Shown: positions 7,225 to 14,129, numbered from the stretch's first letter. The stretch: DNA of 16,092 nt from an uncultured Phycisphaera sp. (GCA_937911845.1 CALDQF010000361.1:1-16092); one strand, 5' to 3'. Made by a program: numbers and translations. The notes: generated from the sequence alone by a model not told the origin.

Positions 7225-7288
7225 TCTTTTCTGGCGAAAGAAGGTTGCCCCATCCCCGGCGTGATGGGGGGCCGCAATCCAGAAAAGA
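7225..7288 (+). promoter_or_regulatory. Long two-part hairpin in the rpsK-rpoA gap
   Basis: The 122-base gap 7209-7330 contains a nested RNA structure. The outer stem TCTTTTCTGG (7225-7234) pairs perfectly over 10 bp with CCAGAAAAGA (7279-7288). A middle helix pairs GTTG (7244-7247) with CAAT (7275-7278, one G-U). The inner stem CCCCATC (7248-7254) pairs perfectly with GATGGGG (7263-7269) around an 8-base loop. The outer and middle stems are separated by an unpaired CGAAAGAAG on the 5' side. No T-tract follows directly. rpoA begins 42 bases after the stem with only a weak ribosome binding site, so translational or processing control of rpoA is a reasonable inference. Confidence 0.6.
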
Positions 7289-7330
7289 ATCACCACCCTT
7301 TTTGGGACGCCGGAAGAAAGTGATGTAACC

Positions 7331-8410
7331 ATGCACCTTAAGTGGCGTGGACTCGAACTCCCGGCCCGGGTCATCCCCGAGGCCTCCAGCCGAACGGAAA
7401 CGTTCTGCCGTTTTTCTGTGGAGCCGTTTGAACGCGGCTTCGGAACGACCGTGGGGAACTCCCTCCGCAGGATCTTGCTGTCCAGCGTTGAAGGTGCCGC
7501 GGTAACGCGCATCCGCGTCAAAGGTGCCGAACACGAATTCACCACTCTGCCAGGAGTGATGGAAGATGTCTCCGACATTGTGTTGAACGTCAAGGGCCTG
7601 GTCTTGGCTATGGACGGCGATGAGCCTCGCACGATCCGGGTCAGTGTCAGCGGCCCTGGTGATGTGACTGGCGAGCTTGTTCAGTCCGACGCCAACGTGG
7701 AGGTGGTCAACAAAGACCATCTGTTGGCCACCTTGACCGACGAAATTGAATTCACCATGGAAATGGTGGTTGAGCGTGGTCGTGGCTACCGACCCGCCTC
7801 TGAAACTTGGGCCAACACCGCCGAAGAAGACATGCAAATCGGCGACATCCCGGTGGATGCTGCCTTCAGCCCGGTCGAGCGTGTTCGATATCGAGTCGAA
7901 AATACCCGTCTTGGCCAACGCACCAACTACGAGCGTTTGGTTCTTGATGTGTGGACCAAGCCCAGCTTGGCCCCTGAGATCGCACTGGTGGAATCGGCCA
8001 AAGTCCTTCGCAAGCACCTGAATCCATTCGTGCAATACGAAGAGTTGGGCAGCGAGCAAGTCACCACTGAGGCTGTCGCAGCGGCATCCGTGGATGATGA
8101 GTTGACCCGTAAGCTGGATTTGACCATTGGTGAAATGGACTTCTCTGTTCGAGCCAGCAACTGCCTCGAATCTGGTGGTGTCAAAACTGCCCGAGATCTC
8201 GTGTCATTGACCGAAGAGGAACTTTTGGGAATGCGTGCCTTCGGCCGCACCTCCCTGCGTGAAGTGAAGCGTCGTCTTGAGGAAATGAGCCTGGAATTGG
8301 GTATGTACCCATCCACTGGTCTGGTCCTTCCTACAGACGACGATGATTTTCCGGCCGATGAAGAGGGCGCTGTGTCCTTCTCTTCGGACGACTTGGAGGA
8401 CGACGCCTGA
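7331..8410 (+). CDS. rpoA: DNA-directed RNA polymerase subunit alpha
   Basis: The product has 359 residues, somewhat longer than usual (~315-330). The N-terminal dimerisation domain shows EPFERGFGTTVGNSLRRILL (31-50) and TTLPGVMEDVSDIVLNVKGL (71-90). The C-terminal domain (about 262-324) carries FSVRASNCLESGGVKTARDL and AFGRTSLREV; residues equal to E. coli R265, N268 and C269 (R274, N277, C278) are kept, so UP-element and activator contact is likely possible. The usual RNFG turn is RAFG. The start MHLKWRGLELPARV resembles planctomycete alpha subunits. An acidic tail (DDDDFPADEE...DDLEDDA) follows the domain. The ribosome binding site is weak (AGTGAT, 7319-7324), and the structured gap precedes it. 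Confidence 0.96.
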   Translation: MHLKWRGLELPARVIPEASSRTETFCRFSVEPFERGFGTTVGNSLRRILLSSVEGAAVTRIRVKGAEHEFTTLPGVMEDVSDIVLNVKGLVLAMDGDEPRTIRVSVSGPGDVTGELVQSDANVEVVNKDHLLATLTDEIEFTMEMVVERGRGYRPASETWANTAEEDMQIGDIPVDAAFSPVERVRYRVENTRLGQRTNYERLVLDVWTKPSLAPEIALVESAKVLRKHLNPFVQYEELGSEQVTTEAVAAASVDDELTRKLDLTIGEMDFSVRASNCLESGGVKTARDLVSLTEEELLGMRAFGRTSLREVKRRLEEMSLELGMYPSTGLVLPTDDDDFPADEEGAVSFSSDDLEDDA

Positions 8411-8431
8411 TCGTTCTTTCCTGATTTATCG

Positions 8432-8466
8432 CGTTGTGGCTGGGACACCAGCCACAACGTCTTTTT
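8432..8466 (+). terminator. Perfect intrinsic terminator between rpoA and rplQ
   Basis: CGTTGTGGCTGG (8432-8443) pairs without mismatch with CCAGCCACAACG (8448-8459) around a 4-base GACA loop. TCTTTTT (8460-8466) follows at once. This is a textbook Rho-independent terminator on the + strand. It lies 22 bases after the rpoA stop and only a few bases before the rplQ ribosome binding site (GGAG, 8471-8474). rplQ must therefore be reached by read-through or by a regulated attenuator; no promoter is visible between the two. Confidence 0.85.
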
Positions 8467-8481
8467 GACTGGAGCTTTCTT

Positions 8482-9192
8482 ATGCGACATCGCATCTACG
8501 GTTACACCCTCGGACGCAAAAGCGAACACCGCCGCGCCCTTCTGCGAAACCTTGCCGCTGGCCTCTTTGAGCACGGTGAAATCCGCACCACCATGCCCAA
8601 AGCCAAGGCGGTGCAACCTTTCGTAGAACGGATCATCACCACAGCGCGACAGGGCAACTTGCATGCCCGCCGTCAACTCGAGGCCAAGTTTGGTCGTGAC
8701 CGCTGGATCCACGTTTGGGTTGCGGATGAGAATGTTCCTGAGTCTCGCAAACTTTCAAACCCTTGGTTCAATTTACCACGGGCCGAGGACATCCAATTCG
8801 ATGATCTTGGCGAAGTGGTCAAGGCACCTCGATTGGTAGAGCACATCATGAGCGTGGTTGCTCCCATGTTCGAAGGCCGAGAAGGTGGCTACACCCGAAT
8901 CGTCCGAACTGGTGAGCGACGGTTGGGAGATGCTGCAGACGTGGTGATCTTGCAACTTGTCGGTCGTGAAGACGGCCCCCAAATTGGTGGCAGCGAAAGC
9001 CCACGCCGATCGAAGGCCTCCAAGCGGGCTGAGTTTGCCGCCAAACTCGCCGCCGGTTGGGGTGGTGCGGCGGTCGCCGAAGAAGAGGCAAGTGACACTC
9101 CTGCGGAAGACGCCCCGGCTGAAGAAGTGGAAGCTTCCGAAGAATCGTCGGCTGCTGATGATGCTGCGGACAACACAGCTTCTGAAGACTGA
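8482..9192 (+). CDS. rplQ: 50S ribosomal protein L17 (bL17) with insertion and acidic tail
   Basis: The product has 236 residues against the usual ~120-130. L17 core: MRHRIYGYTLGRKSEHRRAL (1-20), RNLAAGLFEHGEIRTTMPKA, and later EGREGGYTRIVRTGERRLGD (131-150) with VVILQLVG. L17 lies near the tunnel exit. Two additions stand out. Residues about 79-117 form an insertion (VADENVPESRKLSNPWFNLP onward) between the core helices. From about 199 the protein ends in a low-complexity tail of Glu, Asp, Ala and Ser. ATG 8482 is chosen for the family N-terminus and GGAG at 8471-8474; the frame is open to 8434 through the terminator stem, which is not credible coding. Confidence 0.93.
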   Translation: MRHRIYGYTLGRKSEHRRALLRNLAAGLFEHGEIRTTMPKAKAVQPFVERIITTARQGNLHARRQLEAKFGRDRWIHVWVADENVPESRKLSNPWFNLPRAEDIQFDDLGEVVKAPRLVEHIMSVVAPMFEGREGGYTRIVRTGERRLGDAADVVILQLVGREDGPQIGGSESPRRSKASKRAEFAAKLAAGWGGAAVAEEEASDTPAEDAPAEEVEASEESSAADDAADNTASED

Positions 9193-9221
9193 TCACTCGG
9201 TCTGATATCCAAGTCAATGAT

Positions 9222-9255
9222 GTTCGCCTCGCAGCTTGCGGGGCGAACTTCGTTT
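9222..9255 (+). terminator. Intrinsic terminator after rplQ
   Basis: GTTCGCCTCGCA (9222-9233) pairs with TGCGGGGCGAAC (9237-9248) around a 3-base GCT loop: 12 pairs with one G-U. The following TTCGTTT (9249-9255) is a modest T-rich run. It lies 29 bases after the rplQ stop and marks the probable end of the ribosomal superoperon, before the separate pheS unit. Confidence 0.7.
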
Positions 9256-9272
9256 CGCTTCGGAATCGATCC

Positions 9273-9307
9273 ATCGAACCTGTGTCCCGTTCAGATACAC
9301 TGAGAAC
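9273..9307 (+). promoter_or_regulatory. Candidate promoter for a leaderless pheS transcript
   Basis: A -10 like hexamer TACACT (9296-9301) ends exactly 6 bases before the pheS ATG at 9308, so transcription would start at or next to the start codon. There is no Shine-Dalgarno sequence in the gap: the bases before the ATG read GAGAAC. A -35 box is weak (ATCGAA at 9273-9278, 17-base spacer). The same TACACT-N6-start arrangement stands before cdaA, which raises confidence somewhat. Confidence 0.5.
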
Positions 9308-10306
9308 ATGATTGAAGCGCTTGCAGATCTCGAATCTTCAGCCATGGACTCGTTGTCGTTGATCCATGATGCCTCGGCCCTCGAAGCCTGGCGGGTGGAG
9401 CATCTGGGATCCAAGGGCGCCCTCAAGAGTGTTATGGGGATGATGAAAGACGTCCCTAAAGAACAGAAGCCATTGGCGGGTCAGCGGGCCAACGAAGTCA
9501 AGCAGCGCCTTGAAGCAGCTTTCCATGAGCGGAAAGCAAACCTTGAACAATCAAGTTCACCGGCCGCTCTTTTGGATCCCACCGAACCTGGTCTCCCGCC
9601 CGGTCGTGGACGGCGTCATCCCATTTCCACCACGGTCGATGCCATTCTGGATGTCTTCGGTCGGATGGGCTTTGAAGTGGCCCATGGTCCTGAGGTCGAA
9701 GACGAGTGGCACAATTTCAACGCGCTGAATATCCCCGCCGATCACCCCGCCCGCGATCCGGTTGACAACTTTTACATGGGAGGCAGCCAGGACGACGTCA
9801 CTCGGTTGCTTCGGACCCAGACTTCGACGGTGCAGATTCGAACCATGGAGGCCCACAAGCCACCGCTGCGCATCGTTGCAGCGGGGCGGGTGTACCGACC
9901 GGATACCCACGACGCCACGCATTATTCGATGTTCCATCAAGTGGAGGGGCTCTGTATTGATGAGGGCGTTTCCATGGTGGACCTCAAGACTTCCCTGATG
10001 CAGTTTGCGCGTGCAATGTTCGGGCCAGAAGCCGAAGCTCGCATGCGCCCCTCCTTCTTTCCGTTCACGGAACCTTCGGCCGAGGTGGACATGAAAATCA
10101 CGGTTAAAGGCAAGACGCAGTGGATGGAAATCGGAGGGTGTGGCATGGTGGATCCAGCCGTGCTCGAAGCCGTGGGCATTGATCCCGAGCGCTACACCGG
10201 ATTTGCGTTTGGCCTTGGCGTCGAACGCATTGCAATGCGTCGTTACGGCATTGCCGACATCCGCTGGATGTATGAAAACGACGCCCGCTTCTTGGACCAG
10301 TTCTAA
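9308..10306 (+). CDS. pheS: Phenylalanine-tRNA ligase alpha subunit
   Basis: The product has 332 residues, normal for PheS. The N-terminal coiled coil covers about 1-85. The class II catalytic core shows motif 1 around HPISTTVDAILDVFGRMGFE (104-123), GPEVEDEWHNFNALNIPADHPAR, motif 2 around GRVYRPDTHDATHYSMFHQV (193-212), FPFTEPSAEVD and motif 3 GFAFGLGVERIAMRRYGI (298-315). The enzyme charges tRNA-Phe as an (alpha-beta)2 tetramer in the cytoplasm. ATG 9308 is chosen because the coiled coil starts there; in-frame sequence upstream is inside the terminator. pheT is not next to it and must lie elsewhere. Confidence 0.96.
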   Translation: MIEALADLESSAMDSLSLIHDASALEAWRVEHLGSKGALKSVMGMMKDVPKEQKPLAGQRANEVKQRLEAAFHERKANLEQSSSPAALLDPTEPGLPPGRGRRHPISTTVDAILDVFGRMGFEVAHGPEVEDEWHNFNALNIPADHPARDPVDNFYMGGSQDDVTRLLRTQTSTVQIRTMEAHKPPLRIVAAGRVYRPDTHDATHYSMFHQVEGLCIDEGVSMVDLKTSLMQFARAMFGPEAEARMRPSFFPFTEPSAEVDMKITVKGKTQWMEIGGCGMVDPAVLEAVGIDPERYTGFAFGLGVERIAMRRYGIADIRWMYENDARFLDQF

Positions 10307-10317
10307 GGGAACCCGTC

Positions 10318-10926
10318 ATGACCCTCGAGTCCAACCTCAATCCCAACGATCTTCAGCCTCCACCGCGTATCACGGGATCGCTGATTTTGATCCATGCCAT
10401 CAGTGGTTTGTGCTGTGGCGTTTTTGGTCTTGTCCAAACGCTCCAGCCTGATGCTTATGCGGGCCTATTTGTTTCGGGTTACGAAGGACCTGACGTCCCA
10501 CAAGCGATCAAAGTGGTTGGGATCGTTTCGATGGGACCTCTCCCCTTGTTGGTGATTCTGGAGGCGATGGCTGGCCTTGGGTTGATCACGGCCAGTCGGC
10601 AGGCGGTTGCCAGGTTGCGTTGGTGGGCCATTCTCCGAGCGCTTCTTGCGGCGTTGGGGTTGATCTTGGGCGTCTTGACCAAAGAGGCCAACATTGACTT
10701 CCAGTTGGAAATGTACGAAGCAATGAAAGTTGCTTTGGTGACGGATATTCCGATACCCAATGATCCCAATGAAGTGGAGCAAAGCTACAACTTTGGCCTG
10801 TTGGTTGGCCTGCTGCTGGGCCTGGCGGCCCCCATTGGTGTGGGGTTGTGGTTGATGGGTGGACGGGGGACTCGTTTGCAAGAGCGTCTGGATATGTGGC
10901 GGGTGGCCACGGGAGGACGGCCGTGA
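10318..10926 (+). CDS. Four-helix membrane protein of unknown function
   Basis: I do not recognise a family. The 202-residue product has about four hydrophobic helices, near 20-40, 65-93, 104-121 and 158-180, and a proline-containing polar N-terminus without a signal peptide. A soluble loop of ~35 residues (122-157) between helices 3 and 4 is acidic and carries NDPNEVE. The C-terminus after helix 4 is basic and probably cytoplasmic. The start ATG 10318 has AAGGGA (10305-10310) overlapping the pheS stop. The stop overlaps the tyrS start by 4 bases (GTGA), so the gene is tightly built into a pheS-tyrS operon. No link between its product and tRNA charging can be seen. Confidence 0.8.
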   Translation: MTLESNLNPNDLQPPPRITGSLILIHAISGLCCGVFGLVQTLQPDAYAGLFVSGYEGPDVPQAIKVVGIVSMGPLPLLVILEAMAGLGLITASRQAVARLRWWAILRALLAALGLILGVLTKEANIDFQLEMYEAMKVALVTDIPIPNDPNEVEQSYNFGLLVGLLLGLAAPIGVGLWLMGGRGTRLQERLDMWRVATGGRP

Positions 10927-12242
10927 CTGATTTTCTTGCCGAACTCAAATGGCGTGGTTTGTTGCATCAAACCACCGGTGACGAAGCCGTTTCAGCTCAT
11001 TTGGCCACTCCGGGTCGCGTGGGCTACTGCGGCTTTGATCCCACGAGCCACTCCTTGACCATTGGGAATCTCATTCCAATCATGTTGCTCCGCCATTTCC
11101 AAAAAGCGGGTCACCGGCCGGTGGTTCTTCTGGGCGGGGGAACCGGTCTGATCGGCGATCCCTCGGGGAAAGATGCCGAGCGTCAACTTCGCACCCGGGA
11201 TGACGTGGCCAAGAACGTTGCCTCGCAACGCAAGATCTTTGAGCGGCTGTTGGATTTTGACGGACCCCATGCCGCCACCATGGTCAACAATTTGGACTGG
11301 CTGGAACCGATGTCGTACCTCGACATGCTCCGGGATGTCGGCAAGTACTTCAGCGTTAACCAAATGATCCAAAAAGATTCGGTGCGAGACCGTCTGCAGA
11401 ATCGTGAGCAGGGTATTTCCTACACCGAGTTCTCGTACATGATTTTGCAGGGCTACGACTTCCTGCATTTGTTCCGAGAGGACAATTGCACGCTACAAAT
11501 CGCGGGCAGTGATCAGTACGGCAACATTGTTGCGGGTTTGGATTTGATCCGGCGTGAGCAGAGCGAACGTCCTGACGATCAACGACAAGAAGCATTCGGG
11601 GTCACTGCGCCACTGGTCACCAAGGCTGACGGTAAAAAGATCGGCAAGACTGAGTCTGGCGCGATTTGGCTGACGGCGGACATGACCAGCCCCTACCGGT
11701 TCCATCAGTTCTGGTTGAATGCGGATGATGCCGACGTTGGAAATTTCTTGCGTTGGTACACCGTTTTCCAGCAAGACGAAATCGAAGAAATTGAAGCCAA
11801 GCATGCTGAAGCGCCCCATGAGCGTTTGGCCCAGCGCCGGTTGGCCGACGCGGTCACCGATCTGGTGCATGGTGTGGACGAGCGACAAGCCGCCGAAGCC
11901 GCGGCCTCGGCGTTGTTTGGCCGCGGGGAGTTGTCGGACCTGACGGTTTCCCAAGTCGAAGCTCTGGCCCAAGAGGTCCCAGGAAGTACTTTGGATGCGG
12001 ACCAGTCCCGAGAGTTTGTCGCCGAAGGTCTTGATTTGGTCGATCTCCTGCCAGCCACGTCACTCGCCCAAAGCCGCCGTGAAGCCCGGGAGTTCGTGGG
12101 CAACGGGGCGATTTCCTGCAACGGCATCAAACTCGGCAAAGATGATCGGCTGAGGGCCGAGCATCGTTTGCACGGGCGTTGGCTGCTCCTGCGAAGAGGC
12201 CGAAAAAATTGGCATGCTTTGGATGCTGGCGGTTCTGTCTAG
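10923..12242 (+). CDS. tyrS: Tyrosine-tRNA ligase
   Basis: The product has 439 residues, normal for bacterial TyrRS. The class I Rossmann domain has YCGFDPTSHSLTIGNLIPIM (35-54), GGGTGLIGDPSGKDAERQ, the tyrosine/tRNA region YTEFSYMILQGYDFLHL, GSDQYGNI (195-202) and KKIGKTESG (238-246), the KMSKS loop in KIGKT form. The HIGH tetrad is TIGN (46-49). The C-terminal S4-like domain (about 376-430) includes SRREAREFVGNGAISCNG. The start is GTG 10923: GGGAGG (10911-10916) is 6 bases upstream, and the next residues TDFLAELKWRGLLHQTT fit TyrRS. The longer open frame upstream lies in the preceding membrane-protein gene. Confidence 0.95.
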   Translation: MTDFLAELKWRGLLHQTTGDEAVSAHLATPGRVGYCGFDPTSHSLTIGNLIPIMLLRHFQKAGHRPVVLLGGGTGLIGDPSGKDAERQLRTRDDVAKNVASQRKIFERLLDFDGPHAATMVNNLDWLEPMSYLDMLRDVGKYFSVNQMIQKDSVRDRLQNREQGISYTEFSYMILQGYDFLHLFREDNCTLQIAGSDQYGNIVAGLDLIRREQSERPDDQRQEAFGVTAPLVTKADGKKIGKTESGAIWLTADMTSPYRFHQFWLNADDADVGNFLRWYTVFQQDEIEEIEAKHAEAPHERLAQRRLADAVTDLVHGVDERQAAEAAASALFGRGELSDLTVSQVEALAQEVPGSTLDADQSREFVAEGLDLVDLLPATSLAQSRREAREFVGNGAISCNGIKLGKDDRLRAEHRLHGRWLLLRRGRKNWHALDAGGSV

Positions 12243-12273
12243 CGTGGCATCAATGCTTCGCGCGGCCGCGGCA

Positions 12274-13323
12274 TCACTCTGATCCAAGCACTCGGATTTG
12301 CACCAATTCTGACGGGGCATCTTGAAGCTTCCACCGCACCGGCTCCACCGATCCATCTGCTCTACGGATCACAAATTGATCAATGCGATGCTGAATGTTG
12401 GTGCCAGGCACACGTTCGTCACGGCGAAGATGGATGATCCCGAGCACGACCACGTTGTCGAGGGCTTCCAATTCTTTCCGAACTTCTTGGTTGAGTTCCA
12501 CCATCACACCGGAGATGGCGGGGGGCGTCAACTCATAGCCCGGACTTGCTTCAGGAGAGCCGGCCACATGCAGTTGAACCGGCTTCGGCACGGTGTACCA
12601 CTGTGATGAGGTGGGGTTACCCTGAACCTCAACTTCCTCCAAGGTGAACCGAGGCAAAGGTGGCAGCTCTCCCGAGTTGCGTAGACCTCGAAGCCGGGCC
12701 GTAGATGTTCCGCTGCGGGCCAATTCTTGTCGGACGCGCGCCCCGATCTCCGCTTCCACGACCAAGGCGGATGCTCCACCTAAGGATTCCAGCAGGGAAG
12801 AGGGCAGCCACACGTCGACTTGTTCTGGCTCGGTCGTGACATCAGCCAGCGCACGACCGTCTGTCCCTACCGGTTGGATCCGGACGTCACTGACCTGAAC
12901 GACCTTGACAAAACGCACCCGGGCCGTTTGGGGTTCCACACTGAGCACGGTCACTCCGCGTTGGCTGAATTCAGGGTTGTTTTCAAGGGCCGACTCCAAA
13001 TCAACGTCCTGAGGTTCGCTTGAGGTTGGTTCCATCAAGGGGAGATCGACCGTGGGTCCACCGTTGAGCCAACGGGACCCGGCGGGGGCAGCCAAGCCAC
13101 GGACCTTGATTTCGATCACTTGTTCGTTGCGTTCGTTGTTCGCCACACGCCACTGGGCCCCGGTCATTTGGTTGGGATCCAACTCTTGACCATCCCCCAA
13201 TACCAATCGCAGCGTGACGGTCCCAAGAACTTCGGTACGTGTGGATTGGTGCGCCAAAATCCACACCATCACCGTCAATCCAACCACGGCAAATATTTTC
13301 GCCAGTGAGGAAGCATTGTTCAT
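12274..13323 (-). CDS. cdaR: YbbR-domain membrane protein, CdaA regulator (CdaR-like)
   Basis: The product has 349 residues: an N-terminal membrane anchor (LAKIFAVVGLTVMVWILA, about 8-25) followed by a long beta-rich extracytoplasmic part with few Cys. Strands such as VTVLSVEPQTARVRFVKV (123-140), then VRIQPVGTDG, and VEVQGNPTSSQWYTVPKPVQ with LHVAGSPE look like YbbR repeats. In Firmicutes CdaR binds the membrane part of CdaA and modulates c-di-AMP synthesis. The assignment rests mainly on direct coupling with cdaA: the start overlaps the cdaA stop by 4 bases (ATGA) with GGAGGTTG (13331-13338) as ribosome binding site. glmM, the common third gene, is absent; tyrS converges from the other side, with a 31-base gap. 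Confidence 0.8.
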   Translation of the reverse strand: MNNASSLAKIFAVVGLTVMVWILAHQSTRTEVLGTVTLRLVLGDGQELDPNQMTGAQWRVANNERNEQVIEIKVRGLAAPAGSRWLNGGPTVDLPLMEPTSSEPQDVDLESALENNPEFSQRGVTVLSVEPQTARVRFVKVVQVSDVRIQPVGTDGRALADVTTEPEQVDVWLPSSLLESLGGASALVVEAEIGARVRQELARSGTSTARLRGLRNSGELPPLPRFTLEEVEVQGNPTSSQWYTVPKPVQLHVAGSPEASPGYELTPPAISGVMVELNQEVRKELEALDNVVVLGIIHLRRDERVPGTNIQHRIDQFVIRRADGSVEPVRWKLQDAPSELVQIRVLGSE

Positions 13324-14123
13324 TTGCTTTCAACCTCCGAGAGCAGACCACGAAGTTTGGCGCGAAGTTGATCGATTTTCACATTCGAAGAAAGTTCACC
13401 CTCAACCGCCAGAGACAAATGTCCAGTTTCTTCCGAAACCACCAGTACCACCGCATCGGTCTCTTGGGAAAGTCCGAGGGCCGCCCGGTGCCGGGAACCC
13501 AAAGCTTGGTCTGAAGAGCCCTCTTCGGCCAGGGGAAACTGCACTTTGGCCGCAACGATTCGATCATGACGCACGACAATGCCGAGGTCATGCAGGGGGC
13601 TCTCCTTGTGAAAGATCGACATGAGCAATGGGGTGGACATGGAAGCGCCGAGTCGAATCCCCGACTCCACCAAAGGTTCCAAGCTCGCTTTTCGTTCAAA
13701 AGCCACAATCATCCCTTGGCGGATGGGTGAGGCTTGTTTCGCCGCTTGGATGACCGCTTCGATGGCCAAAGCCGTACCGCTCGGACGGGAGGAGCCGAAC
13801 CACCGAGAAGGGTCCAACTTCATCAGACCCTGCCGCAACTCGGGCTGGAAAGCGAACAAAAGGGCGATCAGCGAGCCTCCGATGACCCAATCCACCACCG
13901 CCCGCAGACGGGCAAAGGCATCGCTGGCGCTGCTGAGCAGATCCAAAATGACCACCAAAAGCAGCACAAAAATCGAGATCGGGATCACCACCGCCGCGGC
14001 TCGGGTCCGCAGTAAGTAGCCCAGCAGCACCCAAATCACTGCAGCAATCAGCAGCAATTCAATGGCCACTTGGATCGGTTGCTGCCATACGGCTTGGAAC
14101 AGTTCGGTGAGCGCTTCGAGCAC
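13320..14123 (-). CDS. cdaA: Membrane diadenylate cyclase (c-di-AMP synthase)
   Basis: The product has 267 residues. Three membrane helices (about 18-38, 43-63, 76-92) precede a DisA_N-type cyclase domain: GMIVAFERKASLEPLVESGI (137-156), STPLLMSIFHKESPLHD, LGSRHRAALGLSQETDAVV (208-226) and VVSEETGHLSLAVEGEL. It condenses two ATP to c-di-AMP, which controls potassium, osmotic and wall homeostasis. The RHR motif (211-213) is intact. The catalytic DGA motif reads D179-L180-G181 (codons GAC CTC GGC), keeping only the Asp. The start is GTG at 14123 with no ribosome binding site; a TACACT box 6 bases upstream suggests a leaderless message. cdaR follows, coupled by ATGA. Confidence 0.92.
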   Translation of the reverse strand: MLEALTELFQAVWQQPIQVAIELLLIAAVIWVLLGYLLRTRAAAVVIPISIFVLLLVVILDLLSSASDAFARLRAVVDWVIGGSLIALLFAFQPELRQGLMKLDPSRWFGSSRPSGTALAIEAVIQAAKQASPIRQGMIVAFERKASLEPLVESGIRLGASMSTPLLMSIFHKESPLHDLGIVVRHDRIVAAKVQFPLAEEGSSDQALGSRHRAALGLSQETDAVVLVVSEETGHLSLAVEGELSSNVKIDQLRAKLRGLLSEVESK

Positions 14124-14129
14124 AATGTG

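Noticed and set aside
7302..7312. CCC-TTTTT-GGG near the rpoA start, considered as a terminator
   Set aside because: The stem is only 3 bp and the T run is in the loop, so it cannot act as an intrinsic terminator.
6881..8059. Long open frame on the - strand (392 codons) opposite rpsK and rpoA
   Set aside because: It is the antisense shadow of two well-identified genes; the translation has no family character and spans the structured gap.
8434..8481. Upstream in-frame start for rplQ adding 16 residues
   Set aside because: The extension would be encoded by the terminator stem-loop, lacks L17 similarity, and ATG 8482 has a good ribosome binding site.
10848..10922. Upstream ATG for tyrS adding 25 residues
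   Set aside because: It lies fully inside the preceding membrane-protein gene; GTG 10923 has GGGAGG at the right distance and fits the TyrRS N-terminus.
12261..12270. CGCGGCCGCG palindrome in the tyrS-cdaR convergent gap, considered as a bidirectional terminator
   Set aside because: It is self-complementary without room for a loop and there is no T-tract on either strand.
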